Shown: positions 35,987-45,582 of the stretch, one piece after another | Position numbering within the stretch: position 1 is the first letter of the stretch | Layout of the letters: the number at the start of each line of letters is the position of its first letter | The notes under the pieces: model-generated | The model's input: the letters and a program-made list of their open reading frames with translations, nothing else | Databases searched by the model: none | Told to the model about the DNA's origin: nothing | Made by a program: the position numbers and the translations under genes | Assembly (NCBI GenBank): GCA_934162125.1 | Contig: CAKPHU010000004.1 | Coordinates: forward strand, 62,001-126,000 | DNA from: an uncultured Bacilli bacterium | GTDB taxonomy: Bacteria > Bacillota_I > Bacilli_A > RF39 > UBA660 | Direction: 5' to 3' | DNA: 64,000 bases

Positions 35987-36506
35987 TATGCTTTCCTAAA
36001 AATTGTGCTGCAACTGTTGCCATTTTCTCTTCTAATTGACCAATATCTGATTTTTCGGATAAAACAAGAACTAATCCCATAACATCACCATTCATAATAA
36101 TCGGAACTATAATAGCGGCTAACTTCTCCATATTTCCTTCTACTAAAGATATATTTTGTACATTATTAAATACTACGCTTTCTCTATCTCTCATTACACC
36201 CTCTAGATAATGCGAAATATTTGCCTCAAAATATTTCTTTTTTAAAGGTCCAGCTCCAGCTATAAACTTATCACGATCCGTGACCAAAACAGTTTTATTA
36301 ATTGCCGCATTAATTATATCAACTAACTGTTTTGATACATCATCCATATCACTCATTTTTGAAAACTTCTTTAAAGCGATCATTTCTCTATCAACAAAAA
36401 TCTCTAAAGATTCTCCATCACGAATTCTTAATGTTTGGCGAATTTCTTTTGGAATAACAATTCTTCCTAAATCATCCACTCTTCTAACCACACCAGTTGA
36501 TTTCAT
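35976..36506 (-). CDS. spoVT: Stage V sporulation regulator SpoVT (AbrB/GAF)
   Basis: 176 aa. The N-terminal AbrB swapped-hairpin DNA-binding domain reads MKSTGVVRRVDDLGRIVIPK and REIRQTLRIR-like sequence to residue 50. A GAF-type sensor domain follows (residues 55-176; IAGAGPLKKKYFEANIS, IIVPIIMNGDVMGLVLVL). This arrangement is specific to SpoVT. In Bacillus it regulates SigG-dependent genes in the forespore. It lies downstream of mfd, as in B. subtilis with one extra gene between. Confidence 0.95.
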   Translation of the reverse strand: MKSTGVVRRVDDLGRIVIPKEIRQTLRIRDGESLEIFVDREMIALKKFSKMSDMDDVSKQLVDIINAAINKTVLVTDRDKFIAGAGPLKKKYFEANISHYLEGVMRDRESVVFNNVQNISLVEGNMEKLAAIIVPIIMNGDVMGLVLVLSEKSDIGQLEEKMATVAAQFLGKHIEE

Positions 36507-36635
36507 ATATTATTCCTCACTTTCTACCTACTAATATTTTTCACAACAATTAATAATTTATACATAACATTCGCTCTCACTTATATTATAATCAATATTT
36601 CCAATTTTTCCCTTGGTAAATATTTCCATATTAGT

Positions 36636-36661
36636 ACAAAAAAAAAGAGCCTAAGCTCTAT
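36636..36661 (-). terminator. Terminator after the helical protein gene
   Basis: On the minus strand AGAGC-TTAG-GCTCT is followed by nine T residues, overlapping the stop at 36658. Confidence 0.85.
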
Positions 36662-37320
36662 AAGTTTTGATCATTTAAAATTCTAGAGTTATTTAAAGTG
36701 AATAAATATCTCTCTCCCTGCTCTCGAATTATATTAATTAAAGTCGTATCTTTTACCATTATTTTTATTTCCAAACTTTCTATTAATTGCTTAAGATAAC
36801 TTTTAATTACATATTTACTAAATTCATCAGTAATTTTTTTTACTATATCCTCACCAACATTTTCATTAAATAATTCCTCTAAATTATCAAGAAGTTTTTT
36901 ATCTGCTACTTCTACAATTAACTTTTTAAAATCAGACTTTATCTTTTTGTTAATACTAACAAAATCAGACTTTGTTAATTTAAAAATATCTATATCTTTA
37001 TCTGGATACCACTTTTCAACAATAGCAATTAAAGTATCACTCCTAAGTTTTTTTAAAGAGTCACACTCTTTTATTAAAGTATTACGATATATTTCTAATT
37101 TATTTTCTAAAATATCAGCTTTAATTATAATATCATATTTCTTTGCTAATGATAACATCTTACTCTTTATTAAATCCATTGAATCTAATGGTGGTTTCTT
37201 AATAAGAGACATAACATCTTCATCAAACAGCATATTAGTATTATTCTTTATAATTTCACTAATTGCCATTTTATAATTCTCTATATGTTTATTTTTATAT
37301 TCTTCTACTAAATCACTCAT
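36658..37320 (-). CDS. Unknown all-helical protein between mfd and spoVT
   Basis: 220 aa, no transmembrane or signal segment. Composition is Lys/Asp/Glu/Leu/Ile-rich, consistent with an all-alpha soluble protein, with possible coiled coils near residues 60-100. No catalytic motif seen. It lies 43 bp downstream of mfd and ends with a strong terminator, so it is probably read from the mfd transcript. It is not present between mfd and spoVT in B. subtilis. Confidence 0.65.
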   Translation of the reverse strand: MSDLVEEYKNKHIENYKMAISEIIKNNTNMLFDEDVMSLIKKPPLDSMDLIKSKMLSLAKKYDIIIKADILENKLEIYRNTLIKECDSLKKLRSDTLIAIVEKWYPDKDIDIFKLTKSDFVSINKKIKSDFKKLIVEVADKKLLDNLEELFNENVGEDIVKKITDEFSKYVIKSYLKQLIESLEIKIMVKDTTLINIIREQGERYLFTLNNSRILNDQNL

Positions 37321-37362
37321 CTTTACACTCCTAGCATTACTAATTTAATAAACAAATACCAA

Positions 37363-40300
37363 TTAGTCAAGCTTGTCCCCAAATTTTTCTAATATTTTAT
37401 CAAGTAACTCTACTAAATAATAAATAGGATGTCTTTCTAATTTAATAATATCTAAAATTATTACTAAATTATCTCCTCTACTTAAGAATCTAAACATATT
37501 ACTTACATGAAAAGCATCGACAAACACTTCTTCCATATCAAGTTTATTAACTATTTCTGATATAAAATACATTTCAATAGAGTTTTTTGTTTGATTAACT
37601 TTTGTAATTTTAAGTTTCGCCGCTAATTTTTCAAACCACTCTTCATACATGTAGATAATCAAATCTTCACTCAATTTTCCAAATCTATCTTCCAACTCAT
37701 ACTTAATTTCTTGGAATTTTTCTTTAGAATCAATTTCATTAATTTTACGATGAATTTCAATCTTCAAGTCATCTTCACTAACATAATTATCTGTAATATG
37801 TGTAGAAACGTTAATCAATGGTTTCTCACTCTTATCTTCATCTAAAGATTCTTCGATTATATCTTTACGTCTATTAACTTCTGCATTAAGCATTTGTAAA
37901 TATAAATCAATACCAACAGAATCTATAAATCCTGCCTGTTCACTTCCCAAAATATCGCCAGCACCTCTAATGGATAAATCTCTAGTTGCAATTGAAAAAC
38001 CACTACCTAATTCAGTAAACTCCTTTATAACATTAAGTCTTTTAACAGCTGATTCAGTAAGAATACGAGCTGGATTGTACATCAAATAAGCATAGGCAAA
38101 CTTATCACTACGTCCAACACGGCCACGTATTTGATATAACTGACTAAGACCAAAACGATCTGCATCTAAAATAATTAATGTGTTAACATTAGGAATATCA
38201 ATACCAGTTTCTATAATAGTAGTACATACTAAAATATCATATTCATGCTTTATAAATGCAAATATTATATTCTCTAACTCATTTTTTGTCATTTGTCCAT
38301 GTGCTACTGCTATTCTAGCATTAGGTACTAATTTTGCTATTTTAAGGCGTTCTTCCTCTATTGATTGAACTTTATTATACAAAATGAACACTTGCCCATC
38401 TCTACTCAATTCTTTATAAATAGCATCTTTCATAATCTGAGCATTTTCTTCAATAACATAAGTCTGAACAGGATATCTATTTACTGGTGGTGTTTCTATC
38501 AAAGACAAACTTCTAATTCCCACCAAAGACATCTGCAAAGTACGTGGAATTGGTGTTGCAGTTAAAGTTAAAACATCGACATTTGTTTTATATTGTTTGA
38601 TTTTTTCTTTGTGCATAACTCCAAAACGTTGCTCTTCATCAATAATAAGTAGTCCTAAATCTTTTGGTTTTATATCATCACTAAGTAACCTATGAGTACC
38701 AAATACTAAATCAATTGTTCCATCTTTTAACCCTTCTACAATTCTATTAACTTCTTTAGGAGTCGTAAAACGATTTAACAAAGCAATTGAAACTGGAAAA
38801 TTTTTAAATCTTTCTTTTGCATTTTCATAATGCTGATTAGATAAAATAGTAGTTGGACACAAAAATAATACCTGCTTTGAATCTAGTATTGCCTTAAATG
38901 CTGCTACAAAAGCTACTTCTGTCTTACCAAATCCAACATCTCCACATAACAATCTATCCATGGGTGTAGATTTTTCCATATCTGTTTTGATTTGGCCAAT
39001 CGCATTAACTTGATCTTTTGTTAATTCATAAGGAAACTCTCTTTCAAATTCTAAAGACATATCGCAGTCTTCTGAAAAAGCAAAACCTTTTCTTGACTCT
39101 CTTTCAGCATAAAGTTTCAACAATTTATCGGCTATTTCAACAACTCTTCCTTTTACACGTGCTTTAGTCTTTTGCCATTCTGTTCCACCTAATTTGTTTA
39201 TTTTTGGTAAACTTCCCTCTTGCCCAGAATATTTACTTAAAAGATCAATTTTTTCTACAGGAATATATATCTTATCAGAATCTTTATACAAAACTTCTAA
39301 ATAATCTTTCTGAACACCAAAAGAAGTAAGTGTCTTAATACCATTATAAATACCTATTCCGTGAATATTATGTACAACATAATCACCTACATTGAGTTTC
39401 TTAAAATCTGCAATCTTAGCAGAATATTTAAACTTAGTAGCATATTTTTTATTTTTTTCATTAAATATAAATAATTCCTTTGCCGTTAAAACAACTACAT
39501 CATTGTATATAAAACCACAAGTCAAACTTTTTTCTACTAAATTAACATCATTTACCTGAATATTATCTAAATCTGTTTCTATTAATTTCATATTAAGAAT
39601 TTTAATAATACTACGAATTTGATAATCTTTTAGACAAATAAGAACAGTTTTACCATCTGTAATCTGTTTCCTAATAAATGTATTTATTCTATCAGCATTT
39701 TCTCCAAAATTTTCAATAGATTTAACATTAAACTTAAGAGAATTATTACTATAAATGTTATCGATAGTTAAATAATTTATTAAAAATTTAGGTTTTAATT
39801 CAGTAATATCAAACATATATTTATCTTTAAAGTCTGTATCACGAGTTTCTCTATAAGTAGTCATTTCATCACACATATGCATATAACTAGCTTTCAATTG
39901 CTCATAATCTTTAAGTATTGTATAACCATCTGAAAAATAGTCACAAATAGAAACAACAGCTTCATATAAAGGTAAATATTTCTGCTTTCCAAAATTATCA
40001 TTTTCCACTACTTTTGTGGATAAAAATTCTGAAAAAGGATTAATAATAATTTTATCCACTTTTTTTGTGGAAACTTGTGTATCTACATCAAAATATCTAA
40101 TAGAATCAATTTCATCACCAAAAAATTCTAATCTAACTGGATTATCTTCATTCAACGGAAAAATATCTATAACAAAACCACGGACAGCAATTTCACCAGT
40201 CTTAGTCACAATAGTATCACGATTATAACCAGCTGATACCAGTTTTTCTACTACATCTTTTGGTTCTATTACATCACCAACGTTTATATTTAAAACACTA

Positions 40301-40668
40301 TTTTTATAAGTTTTTATTGAAGGCAAAAATCTTAAATATCCCATTAAGTTTGTAATAACAATATATTCATTATCACTGCTTATTTTTTCAAGAGTTTCTA
40401 AACGACTAATCTTTAAATCAGGACTAACAGCCAAAGCTTCACTAGTCAAGAAATCATCCATAGGAAATAAAAGTACCCTATCAGTGTAATTAATCAAAGA
40501 TGAATATAATGTATTTGCTTCAAACAAGCTACCAACTACTACTAAAATTCCCTTTTTCTTCTGGACAAGTAAATCATTTAAGAACAAGCAAAAAAACTCA
40601 TCGGTAGCTCCTACGATACCCATGTTTTCTTTGACATTGATTTTAATTAAATTATCTAAAAATGACAT
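37363..40668 (-). CDS. mfd: Transcription-repair coupling factor Mfd
   Basis: DNA translocase that removes stalled RNA polymerase and recruits UvrA. 1101 aa. UvrB-like N-domain, an RNA polymerase interaction domain (KLNVGDYVVHNIHGIGIYNG near 430), helicase motifs including Walker A GDVGFGKTEVAF, DEEQRFG (motif II), TLTATPIPRTL (III) and QIRGRVGRS (VI), and a C-terminal D7 domain. The gene carries DnaA-box-like sequences at 40015-40074. It lies 4 bp downstream of pth. Confidence 0.97.
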   Translation of the reverse strand: MSFLDNLIKINVKENMGIVGATDEFFCLFLNDLLVQKKKGILVVVGSLFEANTLYSSLINYTDRVLLFPMDDFLTSEALAVSPDLKISRLETLEKISSDNEYIVITNLMGYLRFLPSIKTYKNSVLNINVGDVIEPKDVVEKLVSAGYNRDTIVTKTGEIAVRGFVIDIFPLNEDNPVRLEFFGDEIDSIRYFDVDTQVSTKKVDKIIINPFSEFLSTKVVENDNFGKQKYLPLYEAVVSICDYFSDGYTILKDYEQLKASYMHMCDEMTTYRETRDTDFKDKYMFDITELKPKFLINYLTIDNIYSNNSLKFNVKSIENFGENADRINTFIRKQITDGKTVLICLKDYQIRSIIKILNMKLIETDLDNIQVNDVNLVEKSLTCGFIYNDVVVLTAKELFIFNEKNKKYATKFKYSAKIADFKKLNVGDYVVHNIHGIGIYNGIKTLTSFGVQKDYLEVLYKDSDKIYIPVEKIDLLSKYSGQEGSLPKINKLGGTEWQKTKARVKGRVVEIADKLLKLYAERESRKGFAFSEDCDMSLEFEREFPYELTKDQVNAIGQIKTDMEKSTPMDRLLCGDVGFGKTEVAFVAAFKAILDSKQVLFLCPTTILSNQHYENAKERFKNFPVSIALLNRFTTPKEVNRIVEGLKDGTIDLVFGTHRLLSDDIKPKDLGLLIIDEEQRFGVMHKEKIKQYKTNVDVLTLTATPIPRTLQMSLVGIRSLSLIETPPVNRYPVQTYVIEENAQIMKDAIYKELSRDGQVFILYNKVQSIEEERLKIAKLVPNARIAVAHGQMTKNELENIIFAFIKHEYDILVCTTIIETGIDIPNVNTLIILDADRFGLSQLYQIRGRVGRSDKFAYAYLMYNPARILTESAVKRLNVIKEFTELGSGFSIATRDLSIRGAGDILGSEQAGFIDSVGIDLYLQMLNAEVNRRKDIIEESLDEDKSEKPLINVSTHITDNYVSEDDLKIEIHRKINEIDSKEKFQEIKYELEDRFGKLSEDLIIYMYEEWFEKLAAKLKITKVNQTKNSIEMYFISEIVNKLDMEEVFVDAFHVSNMFRFLSRGDNLVIILDIIKLERHPIYYLVELLDKILEKFGDKLD

Positions 40669-40672
40669 AATA

Positions 40673-41242
40673 TCACCTATTTTTTTTATTATATTTACTC
40701 ATCAAATCTCCAAATTCTAAATTAAAAAAATCATCAATAACGGGTACTAACTCTTCAAAAAGTTCTAAATAAACTTTCCTATCCTCACTATTAATTTTAC
40801 CTAACACATAATCTTTCATATCAATATTATTATCTTTAGAAATACCAATTTTTAAACGTTTAAATTCATTTGTACCTATCATTTGAGCTATATTTTTTAA
40901 TCCATTATGGCCTCCACTACTACCATTAGATTTAAGTTTGAAGTTACCAATAAGAATATCTAAATCATCAGAAACAACTAATAAATCAGAAACATCAATT
41001 TTATAAAAATCTAAAAACTTCTTTACTGCCTCACCAGATAAGTTCATATATGTTGTTGGCTTAACAAAAATTACTTTTTCCCCAAATAAATTACACTCCA
41101 AATATAAAGCATTAAATTTACTTTTCCAATTATCAATAATGCCTTTATTTTGAACATAAAAATCTAAAAACCAAAATCCAACATTATGACGAGTATATTC
41201 ATACTCCTTACCAGGATTGCCTAACCCAACTATTAATTTCAT
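40673..41242 (-). CDS. pth: Peptidyl-tRNA hydrolase
   Basis: Recycles peptidyl-tRNA. 189 aa. GLGNPGKEYEYTRHNVGFWF holds the catalytic His (H20); also KPTTYMNLSGEAVKKFLDFY, DDLDILIGNFKLKSNGSSGG and HNGLKNI. All typical. It lies next to mfd, as in B. subtilis, though the fin (yabK) gene that sits between them there is absent. Confidence 0.97.
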   Translation of the reverse strand: MKLIVGLGNPGKEYEYTRHNVGFWFLDFYVQNKGIIDNWKSKFNALYLECNLFGEKVIFVKPTTYMNLSGEAVKKFLDFYKIDVSDLLVVSDDLDILIGNFKLKSNGSSGGHNGLKNIAQMIGTNEFKRLKIGISKDNNIDMKDYVLGKINSEDRKVYLELFEELVPVIDDFFNLEFGDLMSKYNKKNR

Positions 41243-41246
41243 ATAA

Positions 41247-42086
41247 TCACTTCCCTATATGATATTCCTTATAAACAATAGATTTTGCTATATTTCTTTC
41301 TTTTGCCACCAACTTAATAGCTTCTTTTTCATCCATGCCATCTTCGACATACAACTTAACATGTTCTAATATAGAAAGTTGACTATAATCTTCTCTATAA
41401 TTAGCTCCATCTACAACTAAAACAATTTCACCTTTAACTGAGTCTGCAAATTCTATAATATTACTAATCTTATCTCTACAAAACTCTTCATGAATCTTAG
41501 ATAATTCACGACACATTGCTATATTTCTATCACCAAAAACATCTAACATATTTAGAAGAGTTGTTTTTAAACGATGTGGTGCCTCATAAAAAATCAAAGT
41601 ATAATTTAAAGATTTCAATGATTCTAATTCTTTTTTTTGCTTAGAACTTTTTGCATTCAAAAACCCATAAAACAAAAATGGAGCAGGCGTCAATCCTGAA
41701 CTAGTTAGTGCTGGTACAAAAGCTGTAGCTCCAGGCAAACTAACAACATTATAATTATGCTTAATGACCTCTCTAGCAACAATATACCCAGGATCACTAA
41801 TAATTGGTGTTCCTTGATCTGTCACAAGTCCAATATTAAGACCGTTTTCCAACTCTTTTATAACATTATCTTTAACTTTTTCTTCATTAAATTCATGACA
41901 ACTAACAAGCTTCTTTTTTATATCATATTTGCTTAAAAGTTTAGCCGTTTCCCTAGTGTCTTCACAAAGAATCATATCTACACTTTTTAAGGTGTTTAAA
42001 GACCTTAAAGTTATATCTTCTAAATTTCCTATTGGTGTAGGAATCAAATACAATGTAGGACTGCCATCATAGCTTTTTTGAATCAT
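41247..42086 (-). CDS. rsmI: 16S rRNA (cytidine-1402-2'-O)-methyltransferase RsmI
   Basis: Tetrapyrrole methylase-fold enzyme, 279 aa. Landmarks are LYLIPTPIGNLEDITLRSL near the start, ILCEDTRETAKLLSKY, LVTDQGTPIISDPGYIVARE and VVSLPGATAFVPALTSSGL. The start ATG overlaps the stop of the upstream methyltransferase by four bases (ATGA). Position next to trmN6 is conserved (yabC-yabB in B. subtilis). Confidence 0.95.
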   Translation of the reverse strand: MIQKSYDGSPTLYLIPTPIGNLEDITLRSLNTLKSVDMILCEDTRETAKLLSKYDIKKKLVSCHEFNEEKVKDNVIKELENGLNIGLVTDQGTPIISDPGYIVAREVIKHNYNVVSLPGATAFVPALTSSGLTPAPFLFYGFLNAKSSKQKKELESLKSLNYTLIFYEAPHRLKTTLLNMLDVFGDRNIAMCRELSKIHEEFCRDKISNIIEFADSVKGEIVLVVDGANYREDYSQLSILEHVKLYVEDGMDEKEAIKLVAKERNIAKSIVYKEYHIGK

Positions 42087-42814
42087 TTTCTCACCTCTTT
42101 ACACAAAGTATCATACTCTGAAGTTATTGTACCATCTTCATTATAAAGTATGAATGGTTTTTCTATTTTTAAACCTGGTTTACCACCTTTTTGACCTTCA
42201 ACTAAAACTAAAGTTGATTCTTTATTTGAATTTTCATAAACAAATTGAACTCTTTTAGGTTCAATACCATTTTTTCTATACAAATCAAATATTTCTAATA
42301 ATCTAGTAGTACGATGAACAATAACTAAATTTCCATTATTAGTCAACAACTTTTTAGAAATGCAAAAAATATCACTCAAAGTGATTTCCAATTCGTGTCT
42401 AGCTATTTGTTTATGAATACTCAAATTCAAAAAGTTCTTTTCATTAATTTTAAAATATGGTGGATTACAAACTATCAAATCGTAGTTTTCTATAGTATCA
42501 GAAGTAACAAAGTCCTTCATATCAACATTATAAATATTTATTTGTTTCGTCAATTTATTTAGTTCAACTGACTTTTTGGCCATATCAGCTAAATATTCTT
42601 GTATTTCCACACCATCAATATGTTTATTTGTTCTTAAAGAAAGAATTAAAGGTATCACACCATTACCAGTTCCCAAATCAAGGATGTTCTTATCACGTAA
42701 CCTAATAGTTGCAAAATTAGCTAACATTACACTATCCAAGGAAAATGAAAAGCATTCATCATCTTGAAAAATCTCCCTATTTTTATATCCTAGAATATCA
42801 TTTTTTACTAACAT
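42083..42814 (-). CDS. tRNA1(Val) (adenine-37-N6)-methyltransferase-like (TrmN6/YabB)
   Basis: 243 aa class I SAM methyltransferase. Motif I NILDLGTGNGVIPLILSL, motif II DGVEIQEYLADMAKKS, and motif IV as VCNPPYFK, the NPPY signature of N6-adenine enzymes. B. subtilis yabB occupies the same place. The substrate is inferred from family. It overlaps ricT by 17 bases and rsmI by four, so the three form one operon. Confidence 0.88.
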   Translation of the reverse strand: MLVKNDILGYKNREIFQDDECFSFSLDSVMLANFATIRLRDKNILDLGTGNGVIPLILSLRTNKHIDGVEIQEYLADMAKKSVELNKLTKQINIYNVDMKDFVTSDTIENYDLIVCNPPYFKINEKNFLNLSIHKQIARHELEITLSDIFCISKKLLTNNGNLVIVHRTTRLLEIFDLYRKNGIEPKRVQFVYENSNKESTLVLVEGQKGGKPGLKIEKPFILYNEDGTITSEYDTLCKEVRK

Positions 42815-43604
42815 TTTTACTATCCTTACTAAACTCTACAATACCTTTTTCCTTTAAATCAACACTATAAGTCTTTTTAAAAACATCAACAGCTACAACT
42901 TTACCAGTACCAGCCTCAGTTTCCATAATTGCTCCCATCTTAGGTAAATCCTTTTTTAATTCAGTATATAAATCGTTTTCGTAACCTAAACAACAAAGCA
43001 ATCTACCACAAGACCCATTTATTTTAGATGGATTTAATGCTAAAAATTGATTTTTAGCCATATTAATTGACACACTACTAAAATCTGTAAGAAAAGAATT
43101 ACAACACAAGAATAGTCCACAAGGTCCAAATCCACCTATTTTTTTTGACTTATCACGAACACCAATCTGTCTAAGTTCAATTCTAGTCTTATATTTCTGT
43201 GCTAATTTTTTTGCTAATTCCCTAAAATCAATTCTATCATCAGCTAAAAAAGACAATACGAGTTGAGTTCGATCAAAATTATAAAAAGCCTCCACAAAAT
43301 TCATATCCAAATCTAATTCAGTTACAAACTTTCTTGCTACTGCCAAAGCCTTCTCAGCATCATTAATATTTTTATCAAACTGAGTAAAATCATCACTAGT
43401 TGCTAATCTAATAATTTTTTTCAAAGGCAAGTCAAGATTTTCTTCTTTAACTTGATAATTTACTCTTTTTACAGTTCCTAATTGAGGGCCACAATCAGTT
43501 TCAGTTAAAACAACATCTCCAACTTTCAAATCCAAGTCATCTTCACATGAAGCAAAAACTAATCCCTTAGTTGTCTTTAAACTAACCACTATAACATCAA
43601 ACAT
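42798..43604 (-). CDS. ricT: RicT/YaaT (PSP1 family) regulatory protein
   Basis: 268 aa from ATG 43604 (MFDVIVVSLKTT). PSP1 core: GVRDKSKKIGGFGPCGLFLC then CNSFLTDFSSVSINMAKNQF and GSCGRLLCCLGYEN, with the Cys residues that bind FeS clusters in the B. subtilis Y-complex. There RicT, with RicA and RicF, assists RNase Y in mRNA processing, sporulation and competence. It follows holB directly, as in Bacillus. Confidence 0.94.
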   Translation of the reverse strand: MFDVIVVSLKTTKGLVFASCEDDLDLKVGDVVLTETDCGPQLGTVKRVNYQVKEENLDLPLKKIIRLATSDDFTQFDKNINDAEKALAVARKFVTELDLDMNFVEAFYNFDRTQLVLSFLADDRIDFRELAKKLAQKYKTRIELRQIGVRDKSKKIGGFGPCGLFLCCNSFLTDFSSVSINMAKNQFLALNPSKINGSCGRLLCCLGYENDLYTELKKDLPKMGAIMETEAGTGKVVAVDVFKKTYSVDLKEKGIVEFSKDSKNVSKK

Positions 43605-44439
43605 ACCTATCACCACCTATCAATTTCACATATAAAGAATCAAGCCATAATTTATAATTAACGTTATAATCAAGTTTTTTCATTTCACTTTCTAATATCA
43701 AAACCCAAGTAACCACATTATTTTTATCAACATTACTTAAATCTATCATAACATCATTTCCCTCTAAGTAATCAATAAAAATCAATTTTACTTGTTCTAA
43801 TATCTGTCTAGCAACAAGCTTATCAGGCATAATATTATCTAAAATTTCTTTATAGTTAACAAACAATTCACCATTTTTTAACATATATTTTATAAAAGTC
43901 AAAGCTTTATCAAAATCTGCATTAGAAGGATTTTTTCTCTTCAAAGCAATAATTTGGCACCTAGACAAAATAGTGTCAATAATTTGATATCTATTCTTAG
44001 TTAACAGTATTGCCACAATATTATCCTCTGGCTCTTCCAAAAACTTCAAAATTGAATTAGCTGCGGCCAAATTAAGTTTATCTGCTTCTTTTATAATATA
44101 AACGCGGTTAGAATCAAGCATAGACTTATTATTATACTCTTTTTGCAAATCCAACAATTGTCCCTTTTTTATTTCTTTACCATCAGGTTCTACAACAAGT
44201 ACATCAGGATAATTACCTTCATCAACAAGTCTACAAATTTCACATTTATCACAATTAAGCTCAGAAACTTTTTTCACATTATTCATACACAAAATCAATT
44301 TAACAAAAGCTTTAACAAGCAAATAATCAGAATCATAATCATTCACTTCGATAATATAAGCATGAGAAAGTTTATTAAAACTAATTATATTTTCTATAAC
44401 ACTTACAAATTTTTCATTATAATCAACAATCTCATCCAT
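43597..44439 (-). CDS. holB: DNA polymerase III delta' subunit
   Basis: Clamp-loader subunit, 280 aa. Zn motif in CDKCEICRLVDEGNYPD, the segment MLDSNRVYIIKEADKLNLAA and SILKFLEEPEDNIVAILLT with an SRC-like sensor (TILSRCQII). The N-terminal P-loop is degenerate (SHAYIIEV without GKT), normal for delta'. It overlaps the ricT start by 8 bases. Confidence 0.92.
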   Translation of the reverse strand: MDEIVDYNEKFVSVIENIISFNKLSHAYIIEVNDYDSDYLLVKAFVKLILCMNNVKKVSELNCDKCEICRLVDEGNYPDVLVVEPDGKEIKKGQLLDLQKEYNNKSMLDSNRVYIIKEADKLNLAAANSILKFLEEPEDNIVAILLTKNRYQIIDTILSRCQIIALKRKNPSNADFDKALTFIKYMLKNGELFVNYKEILDNIMPDKLVARQILEQVKLIFIDYLEGNDVMIDLSNVDKNNVVTWVLILESEMKKLDYNVNYKLWLDSLYVKLIGGDRYV

Positions 44440-44446
44440 AAATACC

Positions 44447-44632
44447 TCACAAAATCAACAATTTAAATAACAATAACGCACACAATGCTGGTGCACCAAG
44501 TAAAGCTACAAAACCTATTGTTAAAAAATTAATTGGAATAATCATATTAAAATTAACCGCAATTAGATTATAACCATATAATATAAAACCACTCAAAATG
44601 AATTTTTTAATAAAAGCAACTATATATTTCAT
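44447..44632 (-). CDS. bofA: BofA family sporulation protein
   Basis: 61 aa, two hydrophobic helices (about 8-27 and 36-59), with the family C-terminus NFLTIGFVALLGAPALCALL. In B. subtilis BofA blocks SpoIVFB processing of pro-SigK in the outer forespore membrane, and its gene lies just after recR, as here. It is somewhat shorter than the Bacillus protein (87 aa). Confidence 0.85.
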   Translation of the reverse strand: MKYIVAFIKKFILSGFILYGYNLIAVNFNMIIPINFLTIGFVALLGAPALCALLLFKLLIL

Positions 44633-44674
44633 AATTATTTTCTCCTTAATAACACATATGAAGAAGAAAATAAT

Positions 44675-45271
44675 TTATTCTACTTCTTTTCGATCTTTTA
44701 AAGCTCTCTCCAAAGTAAGACTGTCAACATATTCCATATCAGCACCAATTGGAACGCCACTTGCCAAACGAGTTACTCTTATATTCATACCATCTAAAAT
44801 TCTTTTTATATAAAGAGCTGTAGTTTCTCCTTCAATCGATGGTCGAAATGCAAAAACAACTTCTTCAAAGCTATCATCATTAATATGATCGATCAGTTTA
44901 TCTAAACCAATATCTTCTGGATTAACTCCATCTAAAGGTGAAATTAAACCATCCAAAACGTGATAATAGCCATGAAACATTCCAATTTTTTCAAATAAGA
45001 ATACATTTTTTGTATCTTCAACTACACATAAAATCTTTTTATCTCTTGTATCATCACTACAAACAAAACATAAGTCATTTTCCGTTAAAGTACCACATTT
45101 AGAACACTTATGAATTTTTTCTTTAACATCAACTAGACTTTGTGAAAACAATTCAACCTGTTCTTCTTCAAGATCTAGAGAAGCAAAAGCCATACGTTCT
45201 GCCGTTTTTTCACCTATACCAGGTAAAAATTTAAAAGATTCAATTAAATTTTTAATACTTTCTGGATACAT
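44675..45271 (-). CDS. recR: Recombination protein RecR
   Basis: 198 aa toroid-forming DNA repair protein that works with RecF and RecO. N-terminal HhH: FKFLPGIGEKTAERMAFA; zinc finger CSKCGTLTENDLCFVC; Toprim domain with CVVEDTKNVFLFEKIG and the end GVPIGADMEYVDSLTLERAL. It lies 3 bp after ybaB in the classical dnaX-ybaB-recR operon. Confidence 0.97.
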   Translation of the reverse strand: MYPESIKNLIESFKFLPGIGEKTAERMAFASLDLEEEQVELFSQSLVDVKEKIHKCSKCGTLTENDLCFVCSDDTRDKKILCVVEDTKNVFLFEKIGMFHGYYHVLDGLISPLDGVNPEDIGLDKLIDHINDDSFEEVVFAFRPSIEGETTALYIKRILDGMNIRVTRLASGVPIGADMEYVDSLTLERALKDRKEVE

Positions 45272-45274
45272 AAA

Positions 45275-45568
45275 TTAAAATAAACCTGGAATATTACCAA
45301 ATTTTCCCATTTTCTTTTCTAAAGTATCATCAATCTTTTTTGAAGCATCATTAACAGCTAACATAATCATGTCTTGTAACATTTCAATGTCATCACTATC
45401 AAGTTCTTCACTATTAATTTCTACCTTAGTAACCTTTTTTGTTCCTAGCATTGTTACTTTTACTAATGAACTTTCACCAACAAATTCTGTTGAGTCAATT
45501 TCATCCTTAATTTTCATAACATCCTTTTGTAATGATTGCATTTGTTTTAACATAGCTTGCATATTCAT
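45275..45568 (-). CDS. YbaB/EbfC family nucleoid-associated protein
   Basis: 97 aa. MNMQAMLKQMQSLQKDVMKI at the start, DSTEFVGESSLVKVTMLGTK and a C-terminal helix (DMIMLAVNDASKKID). Dimeric DNA-binding protein. Lies in the conserved dnaX-ybaB-recR operon. Confidence 0.94.
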   Translation of the reverse strand: MNMQAMLKQMQSLQKDVMKIKDEIDSTEFVGESSLVKVTMLGTKKVTKVEINSEELDSDDIEMLQDMIMLAVNDASKKIDDTLEKKMGKFGNIPGLF

Positions 45569-45582
45569 AAATTATTCCTCCT

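Noticed and set aside
36507..36635. SigG-type promoter before spoVT
   Set aside because: GAATG and a TATAAATTA-like stretch are present, but spacing and match are too loose to call in such AT-rich DNA.
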